From Streptomyces sp. B3I8 (GTDB lineage: Bacteria; Actinomycetota; Actinomycetes; Streptomycetales; Streptomycetaceae), in the NCBI RefSeq assembly GCF_030816915.1, contig NZ_JAUSYN010000002.1, positions 558,001 through 622,000 of the forward strand: DNA of 64,000 nucleotides. The letters are read 5' to 3'. A program made the translations under genes and the position numbers. Under the pieces are notes generated by a model, which saw nothing but the letters and a program-made list of their open reading frames with translations, did no database searches and was not told the DNA's origin. Shown in pieces: positions 25,130 through 33,593 of the stretch (its first letter is position 1; every line of letters starts with the position of its first letter).

Positions 25130-25281
25130 CGGCCGGCTCCGCGGGCCGGGCGCCGGGCGGACGGGTGCCCGGTGAATGGGTGCCCGGCGGACAGGCCCCC
25201 GGCGGACAGGTGGGGCGGGCGCGCCCCCGCGGGCGGGGAGCACGGTCGGGTCGTCGGACGGTCCGGGCCTGGGAGGTGCAT
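25126..25281 (-). CDS. Possible 51-residue leader ORF coupled to crtI
   Basis: ATG at 25279-25281 with GGAAGGA 6 nt upstream, a better ribosome site than that of crtI. The stop TGA overlaps the crtI ATG. The peptide is Pro/Arg/Gly-rich with degenerate internal repeats ([20 protein letters not shown]) and resembles no CrtE. It may be a translated leader whose only role is coupling, or the scar of a lost upstream gene. Confidence 0.35.
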   Translation of the reverse strand: MHLPGPDRPTTRPCSPPAGARPPHLSAGGLSAGHPFTGHPSARRPARGAGR

Positions 25282-25411
25282 CGCGGTTCCTTCCGCTGGG
25301 GGCGGAGGTGGGCTCGTGCTTCTGTGAAGTGTTTCCGCGTGGGCGGAGGCCACGGATGCGCACGACCGTCACGTTTCGCCGATCCGCCGAACGCCGATCC
25401 ACCGGACGCCG

Positions 25412-25726
25412 GTCCGCCGAACCGGGCCGGCCACCAGGCACGGGGGCCCGCGTCCCGTACGACCGCGGGGACCGGCAGGGAGCGCACGGCGAGCGTGTCC
25501 AGCAGCACGCCGAAGGCGACGATGAAGGCCACCTGGACGAGGAAGGCGAGCGGAATCACCCCGAGCGCGGCGAACGTCGCGGCCGGCACCACACCGGCCG
25601 AAGTGATCACCCCTCGGTCGCGACCAGCGCCCGCAGCACCCCCTGCCGCACGCCGAAGCGGAGGGTCTCCTCACGGGCCCGGGACATCAGGAAGATGTTG
25701 TGGTCCACACCGAGGACCACCAGAAC
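25412..25726 (-). pseudogene. MMPL transporter C-terminal remnant with frameshift
   Basis: The minus strand reads [20 protein letters not shown] ... LRALVATEG then a stop; shifting frame continues as [38 protein letters not shown] ... AWWPARFGG. These are consecutive blocks of the C-terminal membrane domain of actinobacterial MMPL lipid/drug exporters. The break is at about 25607 in GAGGGGTGATC, where one base appears lost. Only about 105 codons of a protein that normally exceeds 700 remain, with no start. It lies where crtE would be expected. Confidence 0.75.
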
Positions 25727-25850
25727 ACGAACCCGCCGGACGCGCGCCACGTGGGCCGACGCCCCGGGACCTCGGTCGGACGGGCGGACCCACGGCCTGC
25801 CTCGGACGGCCGACCCGGTACCTCCGTCGCGCGGGCCGGGCCCGGCCCGC

Positions 25851-25898
25851 GCCACCGCCACCGCCACCGCCACCGCCACCGCCACCGCCACCGCCACC
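25851..25898. repeat. Hexanucleotide microsatellite (GCCACC)8
   Basis: Eight uninterrupted copies of GCCACC between the MMPL remnant and the SDR gene. It reads as Ala-Thr or as other dipeptide or single-residue runs in shadow frames, but no real gene covers it. Confidence 0.95.
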
Positions 25899-26029
25899 GG
25901 ATCGGCGTAACCCATCGTTCGCCCGCCGCCGCGCGGCGGAAGGATGCGACGGGTGGGACGGACGGTGGGACGGCACCCTCGCCGGTACGGCGCGGAACGG
26001 CGCGGGCGAGACGGAAGGAGTCGGCGGGC

Positions 26030-27706
26030 ATGAGCACGGCGAACGGTGGGAGCGCGGACGCGAACGGGCCCGGCCCCCTCTGCCTGGTCACCGGTGCCAC
26101 GGGATACATCGGCGGGCGGCTGGTGCCCGAGCTGCTCGGCGCCGGGTTCCGGGTGCGGGCGTTGGCGCGCTCGCCCGGCAGACTGCGCGACCATCCCTGG
26201 GCGGCCCGGGCGGAGGTGGTACAGGGCGACGTCACCGACGCCGCGTCCGTCGCCGCGGCCATGGACGGCGTCGACGTCGCCCACTACCTCGTGCACGCGC
26301 TCAACACCGGCCCCGGCTTCGAGCGCACCGACCGCGAGGCGGCCCGTGTCTTCGGCGAGCAGGCGCGCGCGGCGGGCGTACGGCGCCTGGTCTATCTGGG
26401 CGGCCTCACCCCCGCAGGGGTGCCCGAGCGGGAGTTGTCGCCGCATCTGCGGTCCCGGGCCGAGGTGGGCCGGATCCTGCTGGACTCGGGCGTGCCCACC
26501 GCCGCCCTGCGCGCCGCCGTGATCATCGGCTCCGGCTCGGCCTCGTTCGAGATGCTCCGGTACCTCACCGAGCGGCTCCCGGTGATGGTCACCCCGAGCT
26601 GGGTGCACACCAGGATCCAGCCGGTCGCGGTGCGGGACGTGCTGCGGGCGCTCGTCGCCGCCGGGCGGCTGCCGGCGGACGTCAGCCGCGCCTTCGACCT
26701 CGGCGGCCCGGAGGTGCTGACGTACCGGGAGATGATGCTGCGTTACGCACGCGTCGCCGGGCTGCCGCGCCGGCTGATCCTGCCGGTGCCGCTGCTGACG
26801 CCGGGGCTGTCCAGCCACTGGGTGGGACTGGTGACCCCGGTGCCGGCGGGCATCGCCCGTCCGCTCACCGAGTCGCTGCGGCACGAGGTGGTGTGCCGGG
26901 AGCACGACATCGAGCGTTACCTGCCGGGCGACGACCCACTGCTCGGCTTCGACGAGGCGGTCCGGCTGGCCCTGCGGCGGATCCACCAGGCGGAGGTCGC
27001 CACCCGCTGGTCCTCGGCATCGGTCCCCGGCGCGCCCAGTGACCCGCTGCCCACGGACCCCGGCTGGGCGGGCGGCAGCCTCTACACCGACCGCAGGGAA
27101 CGGACCGTGACCGCCTCCCGCGAGGCGCTGTGGCGGGTGGTGGAGGGCATCGGCGGGGTGCACGGCTGGTACTCCTTCCCGCTCGCCTGGAACGTGCGGG
27201 GCCTGCTGGACCGCCTCGTCGGCGGGGTCGGGCTGCGCCGGGGCCGGCGGGATGCCGCCCGGCTGCGGGTCGGCGACTCGCTGGACTTCTGGCGGGTGGA
27301 GGAGCTCGAGCCGGGGCGGTTGCTGCGGCTGCGCGCCGAGATGCGGCTGCCGGGGCTCGCCTGGCTGGAGATGCGCGTCGACGCGGACGGCGACGGCCGC
27401 ACCCGCTACCGTCAGCGCGCCCTGTTCCATCCGCACGGGCTGCTCGGCCACCTGTACTGGTGGGGCGTCTCCCCCTTCCACGCGCTGGTGTTCGGCGGCA
27501 TGGCCCGCAACATCGCCCGCGCGGCCGCCCGCACCGCACCCGACGGGCCGAACGTGCCGGGCAGGGCGGGCAGCGCGGGCGGACCGGGTAGGCCCGCCGA
27601 GCCGGACACACCGGGCGGATCGGGCGGACCGGGCACGCCTGCTGGACCTGGCACACCCACCGGACCGGGCCGGCGGCCCCGGTCCCGTCGCCCCGGCACC
27701 CGTTGA
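26030..27706 (+). CDS. NAD(P)-binding SDR fused to DUF2867
   Basis: 558 residues from the ATG at 26030, with GGAAGGAG 9 nt upstream. The N-terminal 330 residues form an atypical short-chain dehydrogenase/NmrA-like domain (CLVTGATGYIGGRLVPELL, GxxGxxG). From about 345 comes DUF2867 (LYTDRRERTVTASREALWRVVEGIGG ... FWRVEELEPGRLLRLRAEMRLPG). This fusion is a familiar actinobacterial protein of unknown substrate. A Gly/Pro-rich, collagen-like tail of about 50 residues ends it. It lies 68 bp upstream of the photolyase gene, in the same direction, and may be part of the light response. Confidence 0.85.
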   Translation: MSTANGGSADANGPGPLCLVTGATGYIGGRLVPELLGAGFRVRALARSPGRLRDHPWAARAEVVQGDVTDAASVAAAMDGVDVAHYLVHALNTGPGFERTDREAARVFGEQARAAGVRRLVYLGGLTPAGVPERELSPHLRSRAEVGRILLDSGVPTAALRAAVIIGSGSASFEMLRYLTERLPVMVTPSWVHTRIQPVAVRDVLRALVAAGRLPADVSRAFDLGGPEVLTYREMMLRYARVAGLPRRLILPVPLLTPGLSSHWVGLVTPVPAGIARPLTESLRHEVVCREHDIERYLPGDDPLLGFDEAVRLALRRIHQAEVATRWSSASVPGAPSDPLPTDPGWAGGSLYTDRRERTVTASREALWRVVEGIGGVHGWYSFPLAWNVRGLLDRLVGGVGLRRGRRDAARLRVGDSLDFWRVEELEPGRLLRLRAEMRLPGLAWLEMRVDADGDGRTRYRQRALFHPHGLLGHLYWWGVSPFHALVFGGMARNIARAAARTAPDGPNVPGRAGSAGGPGRPAEPDTPGGSGGPGTPAGPGTPTGPGRRPRSRRPGTR

Positions 27707-27774
27707 CCCGCCACGCGCGCGCCCGTCCCCCGACGGGGGCGCGCGCCCGCCCTCCCTTCCCTCCGGAGTCCCGC

Positions 27775-29190
27775 ATGCGCACCTCCGTCGTCTCCGTCGT
27801 CCTGTTCACCGCCGATCTGCGGCTGCACGACCATCCGCCGCTGCGCGCCGCGCTCGACGGGGCGTCCGCCGTGGTGCCGCTGTTCGTGCGGGACCGCGCG
27901 GTGGACGCCGCCGGGTTCGCCGTGCCCAACCGGCTCGCGTTCCTCGCCGACTGCCTGCGGGACCTCGACGCCGGGCTGCGCGAGCGCGGCGGCCGGCTGG
28001 TGGTGCGTTCGGGCGACCTGGTCGAGGAGGTGTGCCGGGTGGCCGCCGAGGTGGACGCCGGTGAGGTGCACATGGCGGCCGACGTGAGCGCCCACGCGCG
28101 CCGGCGCGAGGACCGGCTGCGCGCCGCGCTGGAGGCGGCGGGCCGACGGCTGCTGGTGCACGACGCGGTCACCACGGTGCTGGCGCCCGGCGCGGTGACG
28201 CCTGGCGGCCGGGACCACTTCGCCGTCTTCAGCCCCTACTTCCGGCGCTGGTCCGAGCAGCGCGTCCGGCCCGTGCTCGACGCTCCCCGCTCGGTGCCGG
28301 TCCCCGACGGCATCGGCTCGCGGGAACCGCCCGCCCGCCAGGAGCTGTCCGGCCTGTCGCCGGGGCTCGCGCCCGGCGGCGAACGCGAGGGACGGGCGCG
28401 GCTCGCCGCATGGCTGCGCGAGGGCGTCGAGGACGTCGAGGGCGTCGGGGACGTCGGGGACGTCGGGGAATACGAGGACCGGCACGACGACCTCGCGGGC
28501 GACGCGACCTCCCGGCTCTCCCCGCATCTGCACTTCGGCACCCTCTCCCCGGTCGAGGTGGTGCACGGGGCGAGGAACCTCGGCGGCCCAGGTGCCGAGG
28601 CCTTCGTACGGCAGCTCGCCTGGCGGGACTTCCACCGGCAGGTGCTGGCGGCCCGGCCCGCCGCCGCGCACGCCGACTACCGCACCCGGCACGACCGTTG
28701 GCGCACCGTCGAGGCCGCCCGTGAGGAGGTGGAGGCGTGGCGGGAGGGCCGCACCGGCTATCCGGTCGTCGACGCGGCGATGCGCCAGCTGCGGCACGAG
28801 GGCTGGATGCACAACCGGGGCCGGCTGCTGACCGCGAGTTTCCTGGCCAAGACGCTGTACGTGGACTGGCGGGTGGGCGCCCGGCACTTCCTCGATCTGC
28901 TGGTCGACGGCGACCTCGCCAACAACCAGATGAACTGGCAGTGGGTGGCCGGGACGGGGACGGACAGCCGTCCGAACCGGGTGCTCAACCCGGTGGTGCA
29001 GGGGAAGCGGTTCGACCCGGAGGGCGGGTACGTACGCCGCTGGGTGCCCGAACTCGCTCAGGTGCCGGGTACCGGGGTGCACGAGCCGTGGAAGCTGCGG
29101 GGCCGTGCCCGGGAGGCCGCCCGCGGTTACGCCGATCGGGTGGTCGACCTCGCGGAGGGCCTGGAGCGGTTCCGCCGGGCGCGGGCCTGA
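27775..29190 (+). CDS. phr: Deoxyribodipyrimidine photolyase
   Basis: 471 residues from the ATG at 27775 (CCGGAG 6 nt upstream). N-terminal alpha/beta photolyase domain (VVLFTADLRLHDHPPLRAAL), then the FAD-binding helical domain with LSPHLHFGTLSP, FVRQLAWRDFHRQVL, MRQLRHEGWMHNRGRLLTASFL, LVDGDLANNQMNWQWVAGTGTD and the closing ARVLNP-type block NRVLNPVVQGKRFDPEGGYVRRWVPEL. The three electron-transfer Trp positions appear kept. It repairs cyclobutane pyrimidine dimers with blue light. Photolyase genes lie in the light-induced carotenoid region of S. coelicolor, matching this context. Confidence 0.93.
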   Translation: MRTSVVSVVLFTADLRLHDHPPLRAALDGASAVVPLFVRDRAVDAAGFAVPNRLAFLADCLRDLDAGLRERGGRLVVRSGDLVEEVCRVAAEVDAGEVHMAADVSAHARRREDRLRAALEAAGRRLLVHDAVTTVLAPGAVTPGGRDHFAVFSPYFRRWSEQRVRPVLDAPRSVPVPDGIGSREPPARQELSGLSPGLAPGGEREGRARLAAWLREGVEDVEGVGDVGDVGEYEDRHDDLAGDATSRLSPHLHFGTLSPVEVVHGARNLGGPGAEAFVRQLAWRDFHRQVLAARPAAAHADYRTRHDRWRTVEAAREEVEAWREGRTGYPVVDAAMRQLRHEGWMHNRGRLLTASFLAKTLYVDWRVGARHFLDLLVDGDLANNQMNWQWVAGTGTDSRPNRVLNPVVQGKRFDPEGGYVRRWVPELAQVPGTGVHEPWKLRGRAREAARGYADRVVDLAEGLERFRRARA

Positions 29191-29275
29191 ACGCGGCGCA
29201 GCGTGCCAGGGCCCCGGGGTACGCCGCCCGGACTCCGGGGTTCCCGGCGGCCCCCGCCTCCCCCCGGCACCGGTC

Positions 29276-30532
29276 TCAGCGCCGCCCACGCAGGGCGCGC
29301 AGGTCCTCCAGCACCTCGCGGGCGGCGCGGGCGCCGGAGGCCAGCGCGCCCTGGACCGAACCGGTGGCCCGGTGGTCGCCGCACACGTAGCGGCCCGGTG
29401 CCACGCGGGAGGTGCGGCTCAGCGGCTGGGGCGGCGGCATGGCGGGGAGCGCGTCGCGGACGGTGCGGGCCGTGAGCAGGTCCCAGCCCGCGGTGTCCGT
29501 CTCGTACACCTCCTCCAGCGCCGACGTCACCGTCTTGCGCACCTGGAAGTGGTCCTCGCCGAGGACGGAGGTGGCGATCAGGGCGTGGCCGGGCGGCGCG
29601 TAGGTGGGCGCGACCCGGCTGACGACACAGGTGTTGAGGAAACGCATGCGGGTGTCGGTGAGCAGAGTGGGCTCGTCCAGCGGCGGGCGCGGGGCGACGT
29701 GGTAGTACGTCGTCACGACCCGGCCGGCCGGCACGTCGAGCCCCGGCAGCAGCGCGGAGGCCGGCCCCTTGCCGGTGGCGACGACCACGGCCCGGGCGGG
29801 CAGCAGGTCGCCGTGGGCGGTCCGCACACCGTCGTCGGTGAGCCCGGCGACGGCCGTGTCCAGCAGGACGCTGCCGGCGGGCAGCGCCTTCACGAGCGCG
29901 TCGGGCACGGCCCCGATGCCGCCGGCGGGCAGGCACAGCGTGCCGCGGAGCATGCTGCGCCAGACCAGGTGGAAGAACCGGGACGAGGTCTCCAGCTGGT
30001 CCTCCAGGAAGATCCCGGAGAGGAACGGCCGGAAGAACCGCTCCACGAAACCCTCGGAGAACCCGGCCGAGGCCAGCGCGGTACGGGTGGTGCGGTCCTC
30101 GGCGCGTTCGATGAGCGCCGCCGGACCGAGCATGTCCCGGGCCGACAGGACGCCCAGCGCCAGCAGGTCGCGCGGGCCGGCGAGCCGTCCGCGCAGCAGG
30201 CCGGCCACGGAGCGGCCGTCCCGGCTGGGGTCGGTGAGGCGCAGCCTGCCGCGGTCGGTGTGCACGAGCACGCCGGGGGTGAAGGGGCACAGCCGCAGGT
30301 CGCGCAGCGGGAGCCGTTGCCTGACCTGCGGGTAGGACGTGTTGAAGACGTGGAAGCCGCGGTCGACGACGAAGCCGTCGACGCGGTCGGTCCGCATCCG
30401 GCCGCCGACGTCGTCGGAGGCTTCCAGGACGCGGACGGAGCGGCCGGCGGCCGCCAGGTCCCGGGCGCAGGCCAGCCCGGCCACGCCGGCTCCCACCACC
30501 AGGACGTCCGTGGTCTCCGGGGTCGCGGACAT
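29276..30532 (-). CDS. FAD-dependent amine-oxidase/desaturase-like protein
   Basis: 418 residues, ATG at 30530-30532 with AAGGAG. Dinucleotide-binding VLVVGAGVAGLACARDLAAAG and the following SDDVGGRMRTDRVDGFVVDRGFHVFNTSYP place it in the NAD(P)-binding Rossmann amine-oxidase/phytoene-desaturase superfamily; VVVATGKGPASALLPGLD and YVCGDHRATGSVQGALASGARAA complete the fold. Family members near carotenoid genes are poorly characterised. It is divergent from the ECF sigma gene across a 286-bp region and convergent with the photolyase gene. Likely light-induced; substrate unknown. Confidence 0.82.
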   Translation of the reverse strand: MSATPETTDVLVVGAGVAGLACARDLAAAGRSVRVLEASDDVGGRMRTDRVDGFVVDRGFHVFNTSYPQVRQRLPLRDLRLCPFTPGVLVHTDRGRLRLTDPSRDGRSVAGLLRGRLAGPRDLLALGVLSARDMLGPAALIERAEDRTTRTALASAGFSEGFVERFFRPFLSGIFLEDQLETSSRFFHLVWRSMLRGTLCLPAGGIGAVPDALVKALPAGSVLLDTAVAGLTDDGVRTAHGDLLPARAVVVATGKGPASALLPGLDVPAGRVVTTYYHVAPRPPLDEPTLLTDTRMRFLNTCVVSRVAPTYAPPGHALIATSVLGEDHFQVRKTVTSALEEVYETDTAGWDLLTARTVRDALPAMPPPQPLSRTSRVAPGRYVCGDHRATGSVQGALASGARAAREVLEDLRALRGRR

Positions 30533-30818
30533 GGGCGTCTCCTTCGGCTTCCGTACGCACCGCGCGTCTTCCGCACGCACCGCGTGTTCCGTGGCTCCGG
30601 GTGCCACGGATACGCCGCGCGAACCCCGGCGGCGGGGAGTCCGGGCGCGGGTGGGCCAGGGGACGCCCGGGAGCCGGTCGCGGCGGCCCGTGCCGCGACA
30701 CTCACCGTGCACACAACGGGCGATCGGCGCGAGTCGATCATGTCTGGCTCCCACAATGGCGGGCATCGGGACAGGTACCCCGAACCGGGCACCGCCGCCG
30801 CACGAGGAGCCGACACCC
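30533..30818. promoter_or_regulatory. Divergent control region of FAD protein and ECF sigma genes
   Basis: 286 bp. Contains two 20-bp direct repeats, 30548-30567 and 30568-30587, differing at two positions (CTTCCG[T/C]ACGCACCGCG[C/T]GT), close to the FAD gene start. A possible ECF-type pair, ACAACGG and then GTCGATC about 16 nt later, occurs near 30714-30740 ahead of the sigma gene. The regulator LitR, expected for such loci, is not encoded nearby. Confidence 0.35.
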
Positions 30819-31406
30819 ATGACCGCACCCCCGGCCACCGTCCAGGACAGCCCGGGCGACGAGGAGCTCGCCCGCGGCCTCGCCGAGGGCGACGAGGCGT
30901 GCCTCGCGGCGGTGTACCACCGCTGGTCGGCCCTGGTGCACTCGCTCGCCGCGCGTTCGCTGGGCGACGTACGGGAGGCGGAGGACGTCACCCAGCAGGT
31001 GTTCCTCGGTGTGTGGCGCGGGCGGCACGGTTACCGTCCCGAGCGCGGGGCGATGGCCGGGTGGATCGTCGGCATCGCCCGGCGGAAGATCGCCGACGCC
31101 CTGTCCGCCCGGACCCGGCGGCTGGATCTGCTCACCTCCGTGGCCTTCACCACCGCGCCCCTCGCCGCCGTCGCCCACACCGACGAGCCGTCCGAGGCGG
31201 TCCTGGACCGGGTGCTGGTCGGGCACGCGCTCGCCGGGCTGCCGCCCGCGCAGCAGCGGGTGCTGCGCCTGGCGTTCTACGAGGACCTGACACAGACCCA
31301 GATCGCCGAGCGCACCGGCTGGCCGCTCGGCACGGTCAAGAGCCACGCCCGGCGCGGCCTGCACCAACTGCGGCGCGGCCTGCGGGAGGAGGAGTCCCAC
31401 GCCTGA
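30819..31406 (+). CDS. ECF sigma factor of the carotenoid locus (LitS-like)
   Basis: 195 residues from the ATG at 30819 (GAGGAG 9 nt upstream). Sigma2 region: YHRWSALVHSLAARSLGDVREAEDVTQQVFLGVWRGRHGYRPERG; sigma4 HTH: AGLPPAQQRVLRLAFYEDLTQTQIAERTGWPLGTVKSHARRGLHQLRRGL. In S. coelicolor, LitS of this type drives light-induced transcription of the crt and photolyase genes under the B12-binding MerR regulator LitR. Position between phr and crtY fits that role. No anti-sigma gene or litR lies beside it, so how it is controlled is unclear. I leave the symbol blank because orthology was not tested. Confidence 0.85.
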   Translation: MTAPPATVQDSPGDEELARGLAEGDEACLAAVYHRWSALVHSLAARSLGDVREAEDVTQQVFLGVWRGRHGYRPERGAMAGWIVGIARRKIADALSARTRRLDLLTSVAFTTAPLAAVAHTDEPSEAVLDRVLVGHALAGLPPAQQRVLRLAFYEDLTQTQIAERTGWPLGTVKSHARRGLHQLRRGLREEESHA

Positions 31407-31425
31407 CGACGACGGCCGGGCGGCC

Positions 31426-31545
31426 GTGACGGCTCGGGCCGTCACCGCGCGGGCCGTCACCGCGCGGGCCGTCACCGCGCGGGTCGTCACCGCGCGGGTC
31501 GTCACCCGACGTGCCGTAGCCGCACCTGCCGTCACCGCGGCCCGT
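31426..31545. repeat. Eight 15-bp tandem repeats between ECF sigma gene and crtY
   Basis: Head-to-tail units of GTCACCGCGCGGGCC: 31441-31455 and 31456-31470 are identical, 31471-31485 and 31486-31500 carry one change, and outer units at 31426, 31501, 31516 and 31531 are diverged. In one plus frame this is a run of VTARA pentapeptides in a 76-codon frame (31426-31656) whose TGA overlaps the crtY GTG, but that frame has no ribosome site. It could be an operator array, a coupled leader or slippage filler. Confidence 0.75.
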
Positions 31546-31652
31546 CGCCCGACCGCATCCGAAGCGAGGGGTCGGACAGAATCCCTGACGGCGGACGGTG
31601 TGAAGGACGAACGGGCGACGGACCGGCGACGGACGGGCGAAGGAGACCTCGG

Positions 31653-32849
31653 GTGAGCGACGACGCGGACGTGGTGATCGTGGGGGCGGGAGCCGCCGGG
31701 CTCTCGCTCGCCCTCCTGCTCTCCGCCCCGTCCGCCGCACCGGCCCGCCCCTCCGTGACGCTGCTCGACGCGCCCCCCGGCCCGCTGCGCCCCCCGCCGC
31801 GCACCTGGTGCTACTGGGAGCGCGGTCCGGGCCCGTACGACAGCGCGGTCACCGCCGCCTGGCAGCGGCTGCGGGTGCACGGTCCGGCAGGGAGGGCGAC
31901 CGTCGGCGAGATCGCCCCGCTGCGCTACAAGATGCTGCGGTCGGACGCGTTCGAGGCGTTCGCGGACCGACGGCTCGCCGAACGGCCCGCGGTCCGGCGC
32001 CGGGAGGTGGTGGTGGAGACCGTGCGGGGTGTGCCCGGCGGTGCGGAGGTCCTCGGCACCGACGCGGGAGGCTCCCCCCTCGCCGTCCGTGCCCGCTGGG
32101 TGTTCGACTCGCGGCCGCTGGGCAGCCTGCCGGCCGCCCGGACCACGCTGCTGCAGCACTTCCGCGGCTGGTTCGTCCGGACCGCCCGGCCCGTGTTCGA
32201 CCCCGGGGTGGTGGAGCTGATGGACTTCCGCGTCCCCCGTCCGGCGCACGGACTGGCGTTCGGCTACGTGCTGCCGACCGGGCCGCACGAGGCCCTGGTG
32301 GAGTACACCGAGTTCTCCCGCGCCGTGCTGTCCCTGGAGGCCTACGAGGCGGCGTTGCGCGCGTACACCGGGGACGTGCTGCGGCTCGGGCCGCTGGAGG
32401 TGGTGGCGACGGAGTCCGGGGTCATCCCGATGACCGACGCGCCCTTCGCCCGCGCCGCCGGCGAGTCCGTCTTCCGCATCGGCGCCGCCGGCGGCGCCAC
32501 CCGCCCGTCGACGGGATACACGTTCGCGGCCGTGCAGCGGCAGAACCGCGCGATCGCCGCCGCCGTCCGCGCGGGCCGCCGTCCGCTGCCGCCGCCGGCG
32601 CACTCCGCCCGGTCGCGGGCGATGGACGCCGTACTGCTGCGGGCGCTGGACACCGGCCGGGTGGACGGCGCGGAGTTCTTCAGCCGCCTGTTCGAGCGGG
32701 TGCCGGCCGCGCGGCTGCTGCGCTTCCTCGACGGCGGCACCGGCCTGTACGAGGATCTCGCCGTCGGCCTGCACGCCCCGGTCGGCCCGATGCTGCGCTC
32801 GGCGGCCGAGCTGCGCCGCCTGCCCCGGCGCCCCTTCCCCGCCACCTGA
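31653..32849 (+). CDS. crtY: Lycopene beta-cyclase
   Basis: 398 residues from a GTG at 31653 with AAGGAG 7 nt upstream. FAD/NAD-binding VVIVGAGAAGLSLALLLS, then the cyclase signature RTWCYWERGPGPYDS, KMLRSDAFEAFADRRL, VFDSRP and IGAAGGATRPSTGYTFAAVQRQ typical of CrtY/CrtL cyclases. It would form beta-rings on lycopene, giving beta-carotene, the precursor of isorenieratene. First gene of crtY-crtT-crtU, which ends in a strong terminator. About 250 bp after the ECF sigma gene. Confidence 0.9.
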   Translation: MSDDADVVIVGAGAAGLSLALLLSAPSAAPARPSVTLLDAPPGPLRPPPRTWCYWERGPGPYDSAVTAAWQRLRVHGPAGRATVGEIAPLRYKMLRSDAFEAFADRRLAERPAVRRREVVVETVRGVPGGAEVLGTDAGGSPLAVRARWVFDSRPLGSLPAARTTLLQHFRGWFVRTARPVFDPGVVELMDFRVPRPAHGLAFGYVLPTGPHEALVEYTEFSRAVLSLEAYEAALRAYTGDVLRLGPLEVVATESGVIPMTDAPFARAAGESVFRIGAAGGATRPSTGYTFAAVQRQNRAIAAAVRAGRRPLPPPAHSARSRAMDAVLLRALDTGRVDGAEFFSRLFERVPAARLLRFLDGGTGLYEDLAVGLHAPVGPMLRSAAELRRLPRRPFPAT

Positions 32850-32882
32850 CCACCAGCTGCCCACCCCCGCCGAGGAGTTCGC

Positions 32883-33593
32883 ATGACCCTGCTGCGCGAC
32901 GAGGCGCTGGCCGGCGCGTTCGACCGGGCCGCGCCCCGGTACGACACGCTGGTCGCCCTCAACCCGGGCTACCACGCCCACCTGCGGCGTTCCGTCCGCC
33001 GCCTCGGTCTGCCCGAGGGCGGTGCCGGGACGCGGGTCCTCGACGTCGGCTGCGGCACGGGCGCGTCGACGGCGGCGCTGCGGGCCGTGCTGCCGCGGGC
33101 GGAGGTCACCGCGGTGGACGCGTCGGCGGGCATGCTGGCGCGCGCGGCCGTCAAGCCGTGGGCCACGCCCGTCACGTTCGTCCACGCGTCCGCCGAACGG
33201 CTGGCCGAGGAGGGGGTGCGCGGGCCGTTCGACGCGGTGTTCGCGGCGTACCTGCTGCGCAATGTGGCCGACCCGGACGCCGTACTCGCCGGTCTGCGCG
33301 GGCTGCTGGCGCCGGGCGGGCGGCTCGCGGTGCACGAGTACGCGCTGGGCGGCCGACGATCGGACCGGCTGGTCTGGGACGTCGTGTGCCGGGGATTCGT
33401 CACCCCGCTCGGCCGCGCGTGCGGCGACGGCACCCTCTACCGCCATCTGTGGCGCAGCGTCGTCGACTTCGACACGGCGGGCGCCTTCGGGCAGCGGCTC
33501 GCGCGGGCGGGGTTCGCGGAGGTGCGGGTGCTGCCGCTGCCGGGCTGGCAGACGGGCATCACGCACACCTTCGTCGGCCGGGTGCCCGCGTGA
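32883..33593 (+). CDS. crtT: CrtT-like SAM methyltransferase
   Basis: 236 residues, ATG with GAGGAG 5 nt upstream. Class I methyltransferase: AFDRAAPRYDTLVALNPGYH, motif I VLDVGCGTGASTAALRAVLP, post-motif VTAVDASAGML, and FDAVFAAYLLRNVADPDAVLAGLRGLLAPGGRLAVHEYALG. Its place between crtY and crtU matches CrtT of Streptomyces carotenoid clusters. The exact reaction of CrtT is not firmly established; a role in carotenoid tailoring is inferred. The stop overlaps the crtU GTG. Confidence 0.85.
   Translation: MTLLRDEALAGAFDRAAPRYDTLVALNPGYHAHLRRSVRRLGLPEGGAGTRVLDVGCGTGASTAALRAVLPRAEVTAVDASAGMLARAAVKPWATPVTFVHASAERLAEEGVRGPFDAVFAAYLLRNVADPDAVLAGLRGLLAPGGRLAVHEYALGGRRSDRLVWDVVCRGFVTPLGRACGDGTLYRHLWRSVVDFDTAGAFGQRLARAGFAEVRVLPLPGWQTGITHTFVGRVPA

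Noticed and set aside
22539..25610. A single 1023-codon frame joining an MMPL fragment, crtI region and crtB
   Set aside because: Only its two ends are meaningful (the MMPL remnant and crtB); the middle is crtI read in the wrong frame, so it is not a fusion.
25851..25898. Possible CRISPR-like repeats
   Set aside because: The hexamer array has no spacers and no cas genes are near; it is a microsatellite. The 15-bp arrays at 18091 and 31426 also lack spacers.
31426..31656. 76-codon frame before crtY as a confirmed gene
   Set aside because: Made mostly of tandem repeats with no ribosome site; kept only as a repeat and a question.
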